The notes: a model not told the origin generated them from the letters alone. DNA of 62,316 bases from Marivita sp. XM-24bin2 (GCA_003149565.1 QCWH01000019.1:7663-69978), one strand, 5' to 3'. Counted from the stretch's first letter, positions 9,798 to 19,560 are shown. Numbers and translations: made by a program.

Positions 9798-9882
9798 TTG
9801 AAAAATACTTCGGGAGTATGAGGGCAGAGCCCTCATGCGCGCCGAAGGCGCGCTCCGGTCGGATCGGGCAAAGCCCGATCCG
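9798..9882 (-). repeat. Tandem hairpin repeat between bcp and the DUF455 gene
   Basis: Four consecutive hairpins. Three have perfect stems with pyrimidine triloops on the minus strand: 9860-9882 (10 bp, TTT), 9837-9853 (7 bp, TTC) and 9818-9836 (8 bp, TCT; core GGGCTCTGCCC). They are followed by ATACT-CCCGA-AGTAT (9805-9819) and a TTTTT run, which looks like a terminator for bcp. The order triloop hairpin(s), CTCCC-GA-AGTATTTTT, purine-rich tail is shared with copies at 44915 and 49694. Confidence 0.75.
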
Positions 9883-9894
9883 AGCCAAGTCACG

Positions 9895-10362
9895 TCACAG
9901 CGCCTTTGCGGCCTCAAGCACCTCGTCGGCATGGCCCGGCACTTTCACCTTGCGCCATTCCCGCACGATCCGGCCCTCGGCATCAATCAGGAAGGTCGAT
10001 CGTTCGATCCCCATGAATGTCTTGCCATACATGGATTTTTCCTTCCATACGCCGAAATCCTCGGACGCGGTGCCGTGTTCGTCAGAGATCAGCGGGATGG
10101 TCAGTTTCTTCTTGACCATGAATTTTTCATGGCTTTCCAGACTGTCCTTGGAAATGCCGAACACCTTCACGCCGATCTGCGCAAAGGCATCCTCCAGCGC
10201 GGTGAAGGCCTCGTTTTCCTTGGTGCAGCCCGAGGTGTCGTCGCGGGGGTAGAAAAACAGCACGACCGGCGTGCCGCGCAGGTCCTTCAGTGAGACTTCG
10301 CTGTGATCGCCGCCCTGAACCGGCAGGGTGAAGTCCGGAGCCAATTCCAGTGTATCGCTCAT
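9895..10362 (-). CDS. bcp: Thioredoxin-dependent peroxiredoxin, Bcp/PrxQ type
   Basis: A 155-residue peroxiredoxin that reduces hydrogen and organic peroxides in the cytoplasm. The peroxidatic cysteine is C46 in DDTSGCTKE, a slight variant of the usual TPGCT. C46 is the only cysteine in the protein: the resolving cysteine that PrxQ enzymes often have five residues later is replaced in NEAF, so it should work as a 1-Cys type needing an external thiol. The gene is divergent from the large YhdP-like gene. Confidence 0.94.
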   Translation of the reverse strand: MSDTLELAPDFTLPVQGGDHSEVSLKDLRGTPVVLFFYPRDDTSGCTKENEAFTALEDAFAQIGVKVFGISKDSLESHEKFMVKKKLTIPLISDEHGTASEDFGVWKEKSMYGKTFMGIERSTFLIDAEGRIVREWRKVKVPGHADEVLEAAKAL

Positions 10363-10444
10363 GGCGCTATCCTTTAAAAAGATGAAAACGGATCGGGGTC
10401 ATTCCCGGCTGGACAGAGAATAACGCAAAAGGACGCCGCTTCCA

Positions 10445-13400
10445 GTGACCACGCAGGATCAGTCACATCTCCTCCCATCCCAGCCGCGTCGCAGACGGCG
10501 GGTGCAATGGGTCATGGCTGTCCTGCTTGCCGTGGTGCTGGTGGTGCTGGCGACGGGCTGGGCGCTGGTCGGGCGCAGTTTGTCGGCGCCTGACTGGGTG
10601 CGTGACACGGTGGAAGAACGCCTTGCATCGGCTCTGCCGGGGTTCCGGGTCCTGTTCGGCGATGTGCAGCTGCGGCTGGAACAGGATGGACGCACGCGGA
10701 TCATTCTCATCGACGTGGATGTCGAGACCGCCGCGGGATCGCCCGTCGCCGTTCTGTCGGATGTTGAAATCGGTCTGGCGGTGCACGATCTGATCCGTCG
10801 CAAGGTCGTTTTGCGGGATCTGAGTGTGACCGGCGCGTTCGTGACGCTGAGCCGAAATCGCGCGGGTCAGTTGGGGCTGGCGCTTGGGGATGCCTTTGCA
10901 ATGGACGGCAGCGGCGCGCCGGATGTGCCAACGCTTGTGTCACGGATCGACAGATTGTTGATGGATGACCGGCTGTCGCGCCTGCAAAGCGTTGAGGCCA
11001 ATGCGCTCACCCTGCGGTTTGAAGACGCCCGCGCGCGGCGCGGCTGGACTGTCGATGGCGGGCGGTTGCGGTTGGACCGGGTCAATGACCTGTTGCGCCT
11101 GTCCGGAGATTTCGCATTGCTGGGAGGCGGCGCCACAGCGACACGGTTGCAATTGGATGCGTCCTCGACAATCGGTGATCCTCAGGTCGCATTTGGTGTC
11201 TCTCTCGATGATATGCCGTCACAGGACATCGCCACCCAAGGCCCGGCGCTGGCTTGGCTGGGGGCGCTCAGGGCGCCGATTTCGGGGGACTTGCGCGCGT
11301 CGATGCAGGCCGATGGAACGCTGGGCACGCTCAACGCAAGCCTGCAGATCGACGCCGGTGTTGTGCAGCCCACGCCGGACACGCCGCCAATCCCGTTCAA
11401 CGCGGCACGCAGTTATTTCAGCTACGACCCGGATCGCTCTCAGATCCGCTTCACCGAATTGTCCGTCGACAGCGATCTGGTGCGCGCGGCGGCCGAGGGC
11501 CGCGCAACCCTTGCGGACCTGCGGGATGGCATCCCGTCGCAGATGCTGGGGCAGGTGCGCTTTACCCGGCTCGAGGCCGCGCCCGGCGCATTGCTCGATG
11601 CACCGCTCTCTCTGGATCGGGCCGAGGCCGATTTCCGGCTCAGGCTCACTCCCTTCGAGCTTGATCTGGGGCGGTTGTGGATTGACGACCCGCAGGTGCC
11701 GTTGCGCGCGACCGGCAAGCTGCGCCCGTCTGATGATGCGTGGGATTATGCGCTCGACGGGCGTTTCGGCATGCTCACACCGGAGGCGCTGTTGCATCTC
11801 TGGCCGGTGTCGATGGCACCGCGCGCCCGCAAATGGGTGGTCGAGAACATTCAGGGCGGGGCGATCACCAGGGGCCAGTTTGCCCTGCGGTCGCAAGACG
11901 GCCCGCGCCCGATGATCTATCTCAACGCAAGCTTTGATCAGGCACAGGTGCGCTATGCCCGGACGCTGCCGGTGATCACGGATGGGGTCGGCACGTTGAC
12001 GCTCAACGCCAACCGCTTTGCCGTGCGGATGACAGAAGGCAGGATCACGCCGCCACAGGGGGGGGCGATCACGCTGGATGGAAGCACATTTGTCATTCCC
12101 AACACGCGCCAGCGCCCGGCAGACGGCCAGATCAAGTTGGCTGGCGAGGGCTCTATCGAAGCGATGTTGTCCTATCTCGACAGCCCGCCGATGAACATCA
12201 TGCAGAAGGCGCGTCGTCCGGTGGACCTTCTGTCCGGGCGGGTCCGCTTTGATGGCGCACTGGACCTGCCGCTGCGGCGCGGGGTGCGGCTGCCGGACAT
12301 GGTGCTGGCACTGGACGGGCAGGCCACCTCGGTGGTGAGTGACCAGATTGTGCCAAACCGTGACCTGACCGCGCGAGTGCTGGACGTATCGGTGACCAAT
12401 GAAAGGTTGCAGGTGTCCGGGCAGGCGGCGCTTTCTGGCGTGCCGTTCACCGGATCGTGGACGCTGCCCATTCCTGCACCGGGCACGCCCTCAGCTGGCA
12501 GTACCGTCGAGGGGCAGGTGACACTGTCGGACGCTGCGGCGCGCGCCTTTGGTGTGGCGCTGCCCGCAGGGTTCCTGAGCGGCTCTGGGCCAGCGGATCT
12601 GCGGGTTGATCTGAAACGTGGGATGCCGGCGGAGTTTTCTCTGACGTCGCGCCTGACCGGGATCGGGCTGTCTTTGCCACCCATCGGCTGGACCCTGCCG
12701 CAGGCCACGGCCGGCACGCTTGAGGTCGCGGGCCTGCTATCGCGACCGGCCCGCGTGGAGCGGCTGGTGCTGGAAGGTCCGGGATTGGAGGCGCAAGGCG
12801 TGATCACTCTGAACAACGATGGCTCGCTTGGCAGCATTGATCTTGAGCGGGTGCGCGCAGGCGGTTGGCTTGACGCAGCTGTGACGCTTAGTGGACGTGG
12901 GGCCGGTGTGCCACCGGCGGTGCGGATCACCGGCGGCAGTGTCGATCTTCGCAATGCGCCGTTTGGTCGGGGGAGCGGTGGTGGCGACCCCGGGGGCGGG
13001 CGTGTGCCTCTGACGCTGGCGCTGGATCAGTTGCAGGTGTCCAACAGCATCCGCCTCACCGATTTCCGCGCCGATCTGCAGTCCGGCGGCGGTCTGACCG
13101 GCAACTTTGTGGCCAACATCAATGGCGCGGTTCCGATCACCGGAGAGGCCTTGCCGCAGGGCGGCGGCACGGCGTTTCGCATTCGCTCGGACGACGCGGG
13201 CAAAGTGATCCGTGAGGCAGGCATCCTCAAGACCGTGGCCGGTGGCGACATGACGCTGGCGCTGGCTCCTGTGGCGGGTCAGCCCGGCAGCTATGACGGC
13301 GCGCTGGACGTGGTGAACACACGGCTGCGCGAGGCGCCGGGGATTGCGTCTCTTCTGGATGCGATCAGCATTGTCGGATTGATAGACCAGTTGGAGGGGC

Positions 13401-13744
13401 CGGGTATTCTCTTCACCGAAGTGGAGGCGCGGTTCCGGCTGACCCCCGACCGTCTGGTGCTGACACGGTCAAGTGCAACCGGGCCGTCGATGGGCATTTC
13501 GATGGACGGGACCTACAACCTTGGCGCGGGCACACTGGATTTTCAGGGCGTGTTGTCACCGATCTTTTTCCTCAACGGCATCGGCAGCATCTTTACCCGC
13601 AAGGGCGAGGGGCTGATCGGATTCAACTTCAACCTGACTGGCCCGGCCAATCAGCCGAATGTCAGCGTCAACCCGCTATCGGCCCTGACCCCGGGCATGT
13701 TCCGCGAGATTTTCAGGCGACCCCCGCCGGTGGTGGGGGAGTAA
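10445..13744 (+). CDS. YhdP/AsmA-like large envelope protein
   Basis: A 1099-residue protein with a basic N-terminus, one membrane helix (about residues 21-43) and a very long beta-rich periplasmic region containing DUF3971- and AsmA-like segments. Family members (YhdP, TamB, YdbH) form bridge-like grooves thought to carry phospholipids between inner and outer membranes. The GTG at 10445 is used; it begins a credible membrane-anchored protein (MTTQDQSHLL, then RRRRRVQWVMAV). The gene stands alone and is divergent from bcp. Subfamily assignment is moderately sure, the transport role is by analogy. Confidence 0.85.
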   Translation: MTTQDQSHLLPSQPRRRRRVQWVMAVLLAVVLVVLATGWALVGRSLSAPDWVRDTVEERLASALPGFRVLFGDVQLRLEQDGRTRIILIDVDVETAAGSPVAVLSDVEIGLAVHDLIRRKVVLRDLSVTGAFVTLSRNRAGQLGLALGDAFAMDGSGAPDVPTLVSRIDRLLMDDRLSRLQSVEANALTLRFEDARARRGWTVDGGRLRLDRVNDLLRLSGDFALLGGGATATRLQLDASSTIGDPQVAFGVSLDDMPSQDIATQGPALAWLGALRAPISGDLRASMQADGTLGTLNASLQIDAGVVQPTPDTPPIPFNAARSYFSYDPDRSQIRFTELSVDSDLVRAAAEGRATLADLRDGIPSQMLGQVRFTRLEAAPGALLDAPLSLDRAEADFRLRLTPFELDLGRLWIDDPQVPLRATGKLRPSDDAWDYALDGRFGMLTPEALLHLWPVSMAPRARKWVVENIQGGAITRGQFALRSQDGPRPMIYLNASFDQAQVRYARTLPVITDGVGTLTLNANRFAVRMTEGRITPPQGGAITLDGSTFVIPNTRQRPADGQIKLAGEGSIEAMLSYLDSPPMNIMQKARRPVDLLSGRVRFDGALDLPLRRGVRLPDMVLALDGQATSVVSDQIVPNRDLTARVLDVSVTNERLQVSGQAALSGVPFTGSWTLPIPAPGTPSAGSTVEGQVTLSDAAARAFGVALPAGFLSGSGPADLRVDLKRGMPAEFSLTSRLTGIGLSLPPIGWTLPQATAGTLEVAGLLSRPARVERLVLEGPGLEAQGVITLNNDGSLGSIDLERVRAGGWLDAAVTLSGRGAGVPPAVRITGGSVDLRNAPFGRGSGGGDPGGGRVPLTLALDQLQVSNSIRLTDFRADLQSGGGLTGNFVANINGAVPITGEALPQGGGTAFRIRSDDAGKVIREAGILKTVAGGDMTLALAPVAGQPGSYDGALDVVNTRLREAPGIASLLDAISIVGLIDQLEGPGILFTEVEARFRLTPDRLVLTRSSATGPSMGISMDGTYNLGAGTLDFQGVLSPIFFLNGIGSIFTRKGEGLIGFNFNLTGPANQPNVSVNPLSALTPGMFREIFRRPPPVVGE

Positions 13745-13889
13745 GGGGGAGGGCGCCGTTCTATATTTCGCATCTTTCCAAAGCCGGGAACGCGGACGGA
13801 GCGTACCTCCGGTAACGATGTTTGAAGGTCCGCTCCTGTGATCTCATTGCGCGTCGCGAAGTGCGTCCGGCGACAGGTCGTTGGTAGGC

Positions 13890-14309
13890 CTACGCGGTCT
13901 CTTGCCGATTAACGATGTTGGTCACGGTCTCGCGAAAGTAGTCCATCTGACCGTCTGCCTCGTGTGAGACGATGTAGGTGAGACTCGTGACATCCTTCTG
14001 GCGCAAGCCGTAAAAGAAACGTTGGTTGAAACACGTCAGATTCCAGCCGGCCCCAAGCTCGAAACAGTTGATCGCAAGTGCTTCCGTCCCTTTTGGAAAC
14101 ACCTCTTGCCCTAGTCGGCCGATAACCTGGGTCAGACCGTCTCGAGTTTCTGCTTGTTGCCAGCTTGTGTCGATCTCATCGCGGAAATGATCGATGCGAA
14201 AGTCGATATCCTCGGCAATCAGTTCGAATAGCGAAGTATCTCCAGCCGCGAATTTTGTCAGCACTTGGCCGATCACGGTGTCTTCGGTTGCTACAGGTTT
14301 CAGATGCAT
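13890..14309 (-). CDS. NTF2/SnoaL-like protein
   Basis: A 139-residue soluble protein with the size and pattern of the NTF2-like (SnoaL) fold: an N-terminal helix, FELIAEDIDFRIDHF, and a C-terminal strand series with aromatic residues (NLTCFNQRFFYGL). This fold hosts many small enzymes and ligand-binding proteins, so the substrate cannot be inferred. It is divergent from a LysR regulator that starts 96 bases away, the usual layout for a LysR target gene. Confidence 0.65.
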   Translation of the reverse strand: MHLKPVATEDTVIGQVLTKFAAGDTSLFELIAEDIDFRIDHFRDEIDTSWQQAETRDGLTQVIGRLGQEVFPKGTEALAINCFELGAGWNLTCFNQRFFYGLRQKDVTSLTYIVSHEADGQMDYFRETVTNIVNRQETA

Positions 14310-14392
14310 TTTCTTTGGTCCCCATTTGGTTGATCCTGAAACATTGGCAGGACGAGTGAGTAAAGGAAATTGCGCTACTATTTATTCTTGGT

Positions 14393-14407
14393 ATAGCAAA
14401 TAGCTAT
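14393..14407. promoter_or_regulatory. Candidate LysR binding dyad at the regulator start
   Basis: ATAGC-AAATA-GCTAT is a perfect 5-bp dyad with a 5-base spacer, fitting the T-N11-A outline of LysR-family boxes. It overlaps the LysR start codon (14406), and a weaker TTGC/GCAA dyad spans 14370-14399. It may mediate autoregulation and control of the divergent NTF2-like gene. Confidence 0.4.
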
Positions 14408-15236
14408 GATAGAACTAAGCACCCTGCGCTATTTCACCAGCGCCTTCGAGACCGGCACATTCAGCCAGGCCGCCCATGTGAATGGGGTCAGCCAGCCGAC
14501 CGTTTCGGCTGCAATTCAGAAATTGGAAGACCGGCTCCGAACACCCTTGTTCAGACGGTCCAAGACAGGCCTAAAGCCCTATCCGCTCGCTGAGCGTTTA
14601 TATCATGACGTGATTGATTCCGTGACCCACCTTGCTGCGTTGGAAACACGACTTCTCGACGAACCGTCGCAGATCGTTCGGATCTATTGTGCGCCGGACA
14701 TGCTGATGCGCCACATCGCACCTGATCTGAACAGCCTTCGCCGCCGGTTCCAAGGTCTGCAGTTCGCTTTTACTGACGACGCGCGGGCAAGCGACCTGGC
14801 CTATGTTTCAGACGCATGCATACCTGAAACACATTCTTTCATCCCTCTGGCTCAAGAAGTCTTCAAAGTGGCTGTCGCTCGGCACCATCCGCTAGCGGCA
14901 TCCGAGGAGGTCAGGATCGAAGACCTGCGCACACAACCGCTCATCCACCGCTCATATTGCCCAAATGCAGATCGGATGGAGCTTGTGCCATCTATGGTCG
15001 CCTCGGTTGCACATGCAACAAATGACCAGCAATTGCTCGATTTGATAGCGGCAGGCCTGGGCGTCGCGTTGGTGCCCGCATCACATGGCGAGACGCGAGA
15101 TGATATCGTGGTGCTGTCTCTTGTCGGGGCAGATGCAGGGGCGCGCAGAACCGGACTATCGCATCGCAAAACGGCCCGAGCGACAGAACTCGCGAAGCTC
15201 CTGACCAAGCAGAAGCGCTATGCGCATGAACTGTGA
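14406..15236 (+). CDS. LysR family transcriptional regulator
   Basis: A 276-residue LysR regulator. The N-terminal winged helix-turn-helix is clear (TGTFSQAAHVNGVSQPTVSA, about residues 17-36), followed by the linker helix (LEDRLRTPLFRRSKTG) and a substrate-binding effector domain (about 90-265) with the typical AGLGVALVPA motif near the end. It probably controls the divergent NTF2-like gene. The effector is unknown. No Shine-Dalgarno sequence is evident before the ATG. Confidence 0.9.
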   Translation: MIELSTLRYFTSAFETGTFSQAAHVNGVSQPTVSAAIQKLEDRLRTPLFRRSKTGLKPYPLAERLYHDVIDSVTHLAALETRLLDEPSQIVRIYCAPDMLMRHIAPDLNSLRRRFQGLQFAFTDDARASDLAYVSDACIPETHSFIPLAQEVFKVAVARHHPLAASEEVRIEDLRTQPLIHRSYCPNADRMELVPSMVASVAHATNDQQLLDLIAAGLGVALVPASHGETRDDIVVLSLVGADAGARRTGLSHRKTARATELAKLLTKQKRYAHEL

Positions 15237-15466
15237 CAAGGAGCATCAGGTCATGTCCCAGACCATTTCTGAAGTGATTTGGCACGGCGGTCCGACGCAA
15301 GCAGACATTCGGAGATTTCGCAGCGTTTGACGCTTTGGGCTCAATCCCGCCATTCGCGTCACAGCGTGTCGGCCGATCTCCTCAGCGAAATGCGTGCTCC
15401 GTGCTTTTGTTGCGCCTGCAAGTTCGGTATGGGCTGCGGCCACAGATGCAGCACCGGACCGGACCC

Positions 15467-16513
15467 ATGAAACTGAGCGATTTCGATTTCCACTTGCCTG
15501 AAGAGCTGATCGCCACGCGGCCCGCCTCGCCACGGTCGTCGGCGCGGCTTTTGTACGCCGAAGCGGGGGGGATTGCGGATCGGATCGTCAATCAGTTGCC
15601 GGAGATCCTGCGTCCGACGGACCGGCTGGTTCTGAACGATACCAAGGTGATCCCGGCGCGGCTCTTCGGGGTGCGGCGGCGGATGGGCGACACCGGGCTG
15701 ACCGAAGCCAAGATCGAGGTCACGCTGCTGGAGCCACAGGCAGATGGCACGTGGTCGGCTCTGGTCAAACCGCTGAAGAAGCTGCGCGAGGGAGAGGTTG
15801 TCGAATTCTCGTCCGACCTCTCGGCCAGCCTCGAAGGGCGCAGCGATGGGCAGGCGCTGTTGCGGTTCAATCTGACCGGCGACGATTTCGACGCGGCTCT
15901 GGCCGAGGCGGGGGCGATGCCTTTGCCGCCGTATATCGCGGCCAAGCGGCCTGCGGATGAGAAGGACAAGGAAGACTACCAGACCATCTGGGCGCGCAAC
16001 GCGGGCGCAGTGGCGGCCCCGACCGCATCGCTGCATTTCGATGAGGCGCTGGTGGCGGCGCTGAAGGCGCGGGGTGTGGGTATGAGCTTTGTCACCTTGC
16101 ATGTGGGTGCGGGCACCTTTCTGCCGGTCAAGGTCGAGGATGTGACAACCCACAAGATGCATGCGGAATGGGGCCGGGTGTCAGAGACTGCTGCCGCGGA
16201 GATTGCCGAGACCAAGGCGGCGGGTGGTCGGGTGATCCCCGTGGGCACCACCGCGCTGCGGCTGATCGAAAGCGCCGCAAGGGGTGGGAGCATCCAGCCC
16301 TGGGAAGGCGATACGGATATTTTCATCTATCCGGGTTTCGAGTTTCAGGTCACGGATGGGCTGATGACCAATTTCCATTTGCCGAAATCCACACTGATGA
16401 TGCTGGTCTCGGCATTGATGGGGCAAGAGCGTGTGCGCGAGATCTATGCGCATGCTATCGAGAACCGGTATCGTTTCTTTTCCTATGGCGACAGCTCGCT
16501 TTTGATCCCCTGA
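15467..16513 (+). CDS. queA: S-adenosylmethionine:tRNA ribosyltransferase-isomerase
   Basis: QueA transfers and isomerises the ribosyl part of SAM onto preQ1 in tRNA, making epoxyqueuosine at wobble position 34. The ATG at 15467 gives the standard beginning [20 protein letters not shown] and 348 residues, matching the family; an in-frame extension to 15335 has no homology-like character. Conserved family stretches include [11 protein letters not shown] near residue 56, [11 protein letters not shown] and [10 protein letters not shown] near the C-terminus. No tgt gene follows here: an MFS transporter starts 130 bases downstream. The 230 bases upstream hold no recognised gene. Confidence 0.96.
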   Translation: MKLSDFDFHLPEELIATRPASPRSSARLLYAEAGGIADRIVNQLPEILRPTDRLVLNDTKVIPARLFGVRRRMGDTGLTEAKIEVTLLEPQADGTWSALVKPLKKLREGEVVEFSSDLSASLEGRSDGQALLRFNLTGDDFDAALAEAGAMPLPPYIAAKRPADEKDKEDYQTIWARNAGAVAAPTASLHFDEALVAALKARGVGMSFVTLHVGAGTFLPVKVEDVTTHKMHAEWGRVSETAAAEIAETKAAGGRVIPVGTTALRLIESAARGGSIQPWEGDTDIFIYPGFEFQVTDGLMTNFHLPKSTLMMLVSALMGQERVREIYAHAIENRYRFFSYGDSSLLIP

Positions 16514-16643
16514 CCGTGACGAGGGTTTGACCAAGGAAACGTCAAAAAAGGTCGCTGATGTGATTGCGGTTGGGCGCTGGCTGTTCTAGCCGGGGCGGAC
16601 CACGTGACCGGCTTACAGGCCGCAACCACCACAAGGGGGCTTC

Positions 16644-17936
16644 ATGCTGACCGTTCTGCGTACATCCTGGCCACTGCTGCTTGGCATGCTTCTGTTAATG
16701 CTGGGCAACGGTTTGCAGGGGTCGCTGCTCGGGGTGCGCGGCTCCACGCTTGGCTTTTCCTCGGTCGAGCTTTCCGTGGTCATGTCGGCCTATTTTGCGG
16801 GTTTCCTGCTTGCGTCGCGGATGACGCCCAACATGATCCGCCGGGTCGGGCATGTGCGGGTTTTTGCGGCGCTTGGCTCGCTTGTGTCGGCCGCTTTGCT
16901 GCTGTTTCCCACCATCCAGGATCCCATTGCGTGGGTCCTTGGTCGCGTGGTGATCGGGTTCTGTTTCTGCGGTGTCTATGTGACGGCGGAAAGCTGGCTC
17001 AACAACTCGGCCACAAATGAGACGCGCGGGCAGGCCTTGTCAGCATATATGATCGTGCAAATGCTGGGCATCATCATTGCGCAGGGTCTGCTGGTGGTGC
17101 CTGACCCCTCGGGCTATCTGCTCTTTGTGATCCCGTCGGTGCTGGTCTCTATCGCGTTCGCGCCGATCCTGCTGTCGATCTCGCCGACACCGGCGTTTGA
17201 AAGCACCAAGCGGATGACGCTTACGGAGCTTTACAAAGTATCACCCTTGGGCTGTGTCGGCATGTTCCTGATGGGCAGCGTCTTTGCCGCGCAGTTCGGT
17301 ATGGCTGCGGTCTATGCAACCGAGGCCGGGTTGAGCATTGCGCAGATCCCGATTTTCACGGCGGCGTTTTATGTCGGTGCGTTGATCTTTCAGTACCCGG
17401 TCGGATGGCTGTCAGACCGCTTTGACCGCCGCGTTTTGATTGCGCTATCGGCGTTGATTGCCGGGTTGGCCTCGCTGATGGGGATGCTGCTGGGCGGCTA
17501 CTTTTACATATTGGTCGCGGCAGCGTTCCTGATCGGGGGGCTGTCGAACCCGCTCTATTCCTTGCTCATCGCCTATACGAATGACTTTCTTGAACATGAA
17601 GACATGGCGGCGGCGTCTGCCGGGCTGTTGTTCGTCAACGGGGTAGGAGCCATCACGGGTCCGTTGATCATCGGTTACGCGATGCAGGTGATTGGTCCGC
17701 CGGGATATTTCGTTTTGTTGTCGGTCGTTCTTCTCACGCTGACCGCTTATGCGGTCTACCGGATGACACAGCGTCCGGCCCCGTCAGCCGACGAAACCAG
17801 CGCCTATCAGCGCATGATGCCGACCGCATCGCCGGTGACGGTTGAGATTGCGTCGGAATGGGCCATCGAAACCGCCGAGGCGGAAGCCGAAGCGCATGAA
17901 GATACTGAGGAAAAGCCGAAGCACGTTGCGTCGTGA
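16644..17936 (+). CDS. Major facilitator superfamily transporter (YcaD-like)
   Basis: A 430-residue protein with 12 predicted membrane helices in two six-helix halves and a central cytoplasmic loop near residue 190. The MFS loop motif appears as GWLSDRFDRRVLIA after helix 8, and the C-terminal tail is acidic and hydrophilic (AEAEAEAHEDTEEKPK). It resembles the YcaD/YfkF subgroup; the substrate is unknown. GGGGG lies 4 bases before the ATG. Confidence 0.87.
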   Translation: MLTVLRTSWPLLLGMLLLMLGNGLQGSLLGVRGSTLGFSSVELSVVMSAYFAGFLLASRMTPNMIRRVGHVRVFAALGSLVSAALLLFPTIQDPIAWVLGRVVIGFCFCGVYVTAESWLNNSATNETRGQALSAYMIVQMLGIIIAQGLLVVPDPSGYLLFVIPSVLVSIAFAPILLSISPTPAFESTKRMTLTELYKVSPLGCVGMFLMGSVFAAQFGMAAVYATEAGLSIAQIPIFTAAFYVGALIFQYPVGWLSDRFDRRVLIALSALIAGLASLMGMLLGGYFYILVAAAFLIGGLSNPLYSLLIAYTNDFLEHEDMAAASAGLLFVNGVGAITGPLIIGYAMQVIGPPGYFVLLSVVLLTLTAYAVYRMTQRPAPSADETSAYQRMMPTASPVTVEIASEWAIETAEAEAEAHEDTEEKPKHVAS

Positions 17937-18054
17937 TGCATAACGGATACGCAGCGCGCGCCATATGTCGGTGCTGACATGAAAAGTGACTGTTTCACGA
18001 ATCATTTCTTGATTACCGTCATCGAGACAGACCGCGCGTGAGTGGGAGAGAAGC

Positions 18055-18633
18055 ATGGTCACGCCTGAAGAGGTATTGAGTTTTTGGATCGACGACGTTG
18101 GTCCAGATGGGTGGTATAAATCCGACGAGGCTTTGGATCAGGAGATCCGTGACCGGTTTGCGGAAGGCTGGGCCGGGGCGATGGAAGGCCGCCACGCCCT
18201 TTGGCTGACCTATCCAAGTGGCACACTGGCCTACATCGTCTTGATGGACCAGTTTCCGCGCAACATGTTCCGGGGGTCCGCCAAAGCCTTTGCATCGGAC
18301 CGCTTTGCGCTTGCGGCGGCCAAGCAGGCGATCGGAAAGAACTGGGATCTCAAGATCGACGAACCGGTGCGGCAGTTTTTCTACCTGCCGCTGATGCATT
18401 CCGAAAATCTGTGTGATCAGGACCGCTGTGTGCGCCTGATGCTGGAACGCATGCCCGAGCATGGCGCCAGCAATCTGCTGCATGCGCGCGCGCATCGTGA
18501 GGTGATCCGCAAGTTTGGCCGTTTCCCCTATCGCAACACCGCGTTGGGGCGTCATTCAACGGTGACCGAACTCAGCTATGTGACTGGCGGCGGTTACGGA
18601 TCAACGGTTGAGGAATTGAAAAAGGCGGGGTGA
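18055..18633 (+). CDS. DUF924 family protein
   Basis: A 192-residue all-helical protein of the DUF924 family, recognised by the start TPEEVLSFWIDD, the motif LMDQFPRNMFRG (about residue 62) and FYLPLMHSEN further on. The fold is TPR-like and the function unknown. A good ribosome binding site (GGGAGA) precedes the ATG. The stop codon sits in the loop of a bidirectional terminator shared with the convergent aldolase gene. Confidence 0.88.
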   Translation: MVTPEEVLSFWIDDVGPDGWYKSDEALDQEIRDRFAEGWAGAMEGRHALWLTYPSGTLAYIVLMDQFPRNMFRGSAKAFASDRFALAAAKQAIGKNWDLKIDEPVRQFFYLPLMHSENLCDQDRCVRLMLERMPEHGASNLLHARAHREVIRKFGRFPYRNTALGRHSTVTELSYVTGGGYGSTVEELKKAG

Positions 18634-18644
18634 TCCCCGCCTTT
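18621..18644. terminator. Bidirectional terminator between DUF924 and aldolase genes
   Basis: GGCGGGG-TGAT-CCCCGCC forms a perfect 7-bp stem (18624-18641), extended by AAA/TTT on both sides. Both strands have a T run after the stem, longer on the minus strand (TTTTTC). The DUF924 stop codon is inside the loop. Confidence 0.85.
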
Positions 18645-18672
18645 CTGCCATTCTCAATCTTGCCTTCAATCC

Positions 18673-19560
18673 TTATTTCGACGCGCTGAAAATCTTGTCG
18701 ATATTCGCGCCAAGGGCGGCGTTGAATTCGTCGTCGGATTGCTGCTTGGACAGACCTTCGGCCAATGCGCGCGAGAAGCTGGCGATCATCTTGGGGTTCC
18801 GGGCCAGACGTTCGCACGCGTCGTCGGTGGTGTAGCCGCCGGACAGCGCCACCACACGCAGCACCTTGGGGTGATCCGCGAGGTCAACATAAAGCCCATC
18901 CTCGGTCGGTATGGTGAGCTTGAGCATCACTGTTTCACCTTCGCCCAACGCGTCAAGTTGGGCTGCGATTTCCTGTTTCAGGATTGCTTCGGCCTCGGCC
19001 TTGGTTGGGCTGTTGATGTCCACTTCGGGTTCGATGATCGGAACAAGACCGGCGGCGCAGACCGTCTTGGCGACCTCAAACTGCTGGGCGACCACGGCTT
19101 TGATGCCGTTGGCATCGGCTTCGTGAATGACCGAACGTTCCTTGGTGCCGAAGACACCCATTGCCTTGGCATCGGCCAGCAGCGCTTCGAGCCCCGGCAT
19201 CGGTTTCATCACCTGTACGCCGTTTTCTTTGTCCTCAAGTCCCTTGTCGATCTTCAGGAACGGCACCACGCCGCGGTTCTCCCACAGATAGGTGGGCACC
19301 GGGACACCTTCGACCGTGTCACGCATGGTGCGCTCGAACAGGATCGCGCCGAGTACCTTGTCAGAGGTGAAATCCGGGGCTGTCATGATGCGGCAACGCA
19401 TCTCGTGGATCAGGGCGAACATCTCGGCATCGCTGCCATAGGCGTCTTCTTCGATGCCATAAAGGCGCAGAGCCTTCGGGGTGGACCCGCCGCTTTGATC
19501 AAGCGCGGCGATAAAGCCAGAGCCGTTTTCGATACGATCTGCCATTGCGGTGTCGGTCAT
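18673..19560 (-). CDS. fba: Fructose-bisphosphate aldolase class I
   Basis: A 295-residue class I (Schiff-base, metal-independent) aldolase that interconverts fructose 1,6-bisphosphate and triose phosphates (EC 4.1.2.13). Family stretches include FIAALDQSGGSTPKAL near residue 17, ILFERTMRD, VVPFLKIDKGLE and the likely Schiff-base lysine region VMLKLTIPTE. GLVPIIEPEVDI is also typical. It is the bacterial short form like Staphylococcus Fda. A LacI-type palindrome sits about 80 bases upstream, suggesting control by a sugar-responsive repressor; a strong terminator follows. Confidence 0.94.
   Translation of the reverse strand: MTDTAMADRIENGSGFIAALDQSGGSTPKALRLYGIEEDAYGSDAEMFALIHEMRCRIMTAPDFTSDKVLGAILFERTMRDTVEGVPVPTYLWENRGVVPFLKIDKGLEDKENGVQVMKPMPGLEALLADAKAMGVFGTKERSVIHEADANGIKAVVAQQFEVAKTVCAAGLVPIIEPEVDINSPTKAEAEAILKQEIAAQLDALGEGETVMLKLTIPTEDGLYVDLADHPKVLRVVALSGGYTTDDACERLARNPKMIASFSRALAEGLSKQQSDDEFNAALGANIDKIFSASK

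Noticed and set aside
15237-15466. Short openings between the LysR gene and queA, including a 25-codon one at 15253-15330
   Set aside because: No ribosome binding site, family likeness or context; the stretch is left as intergenic.
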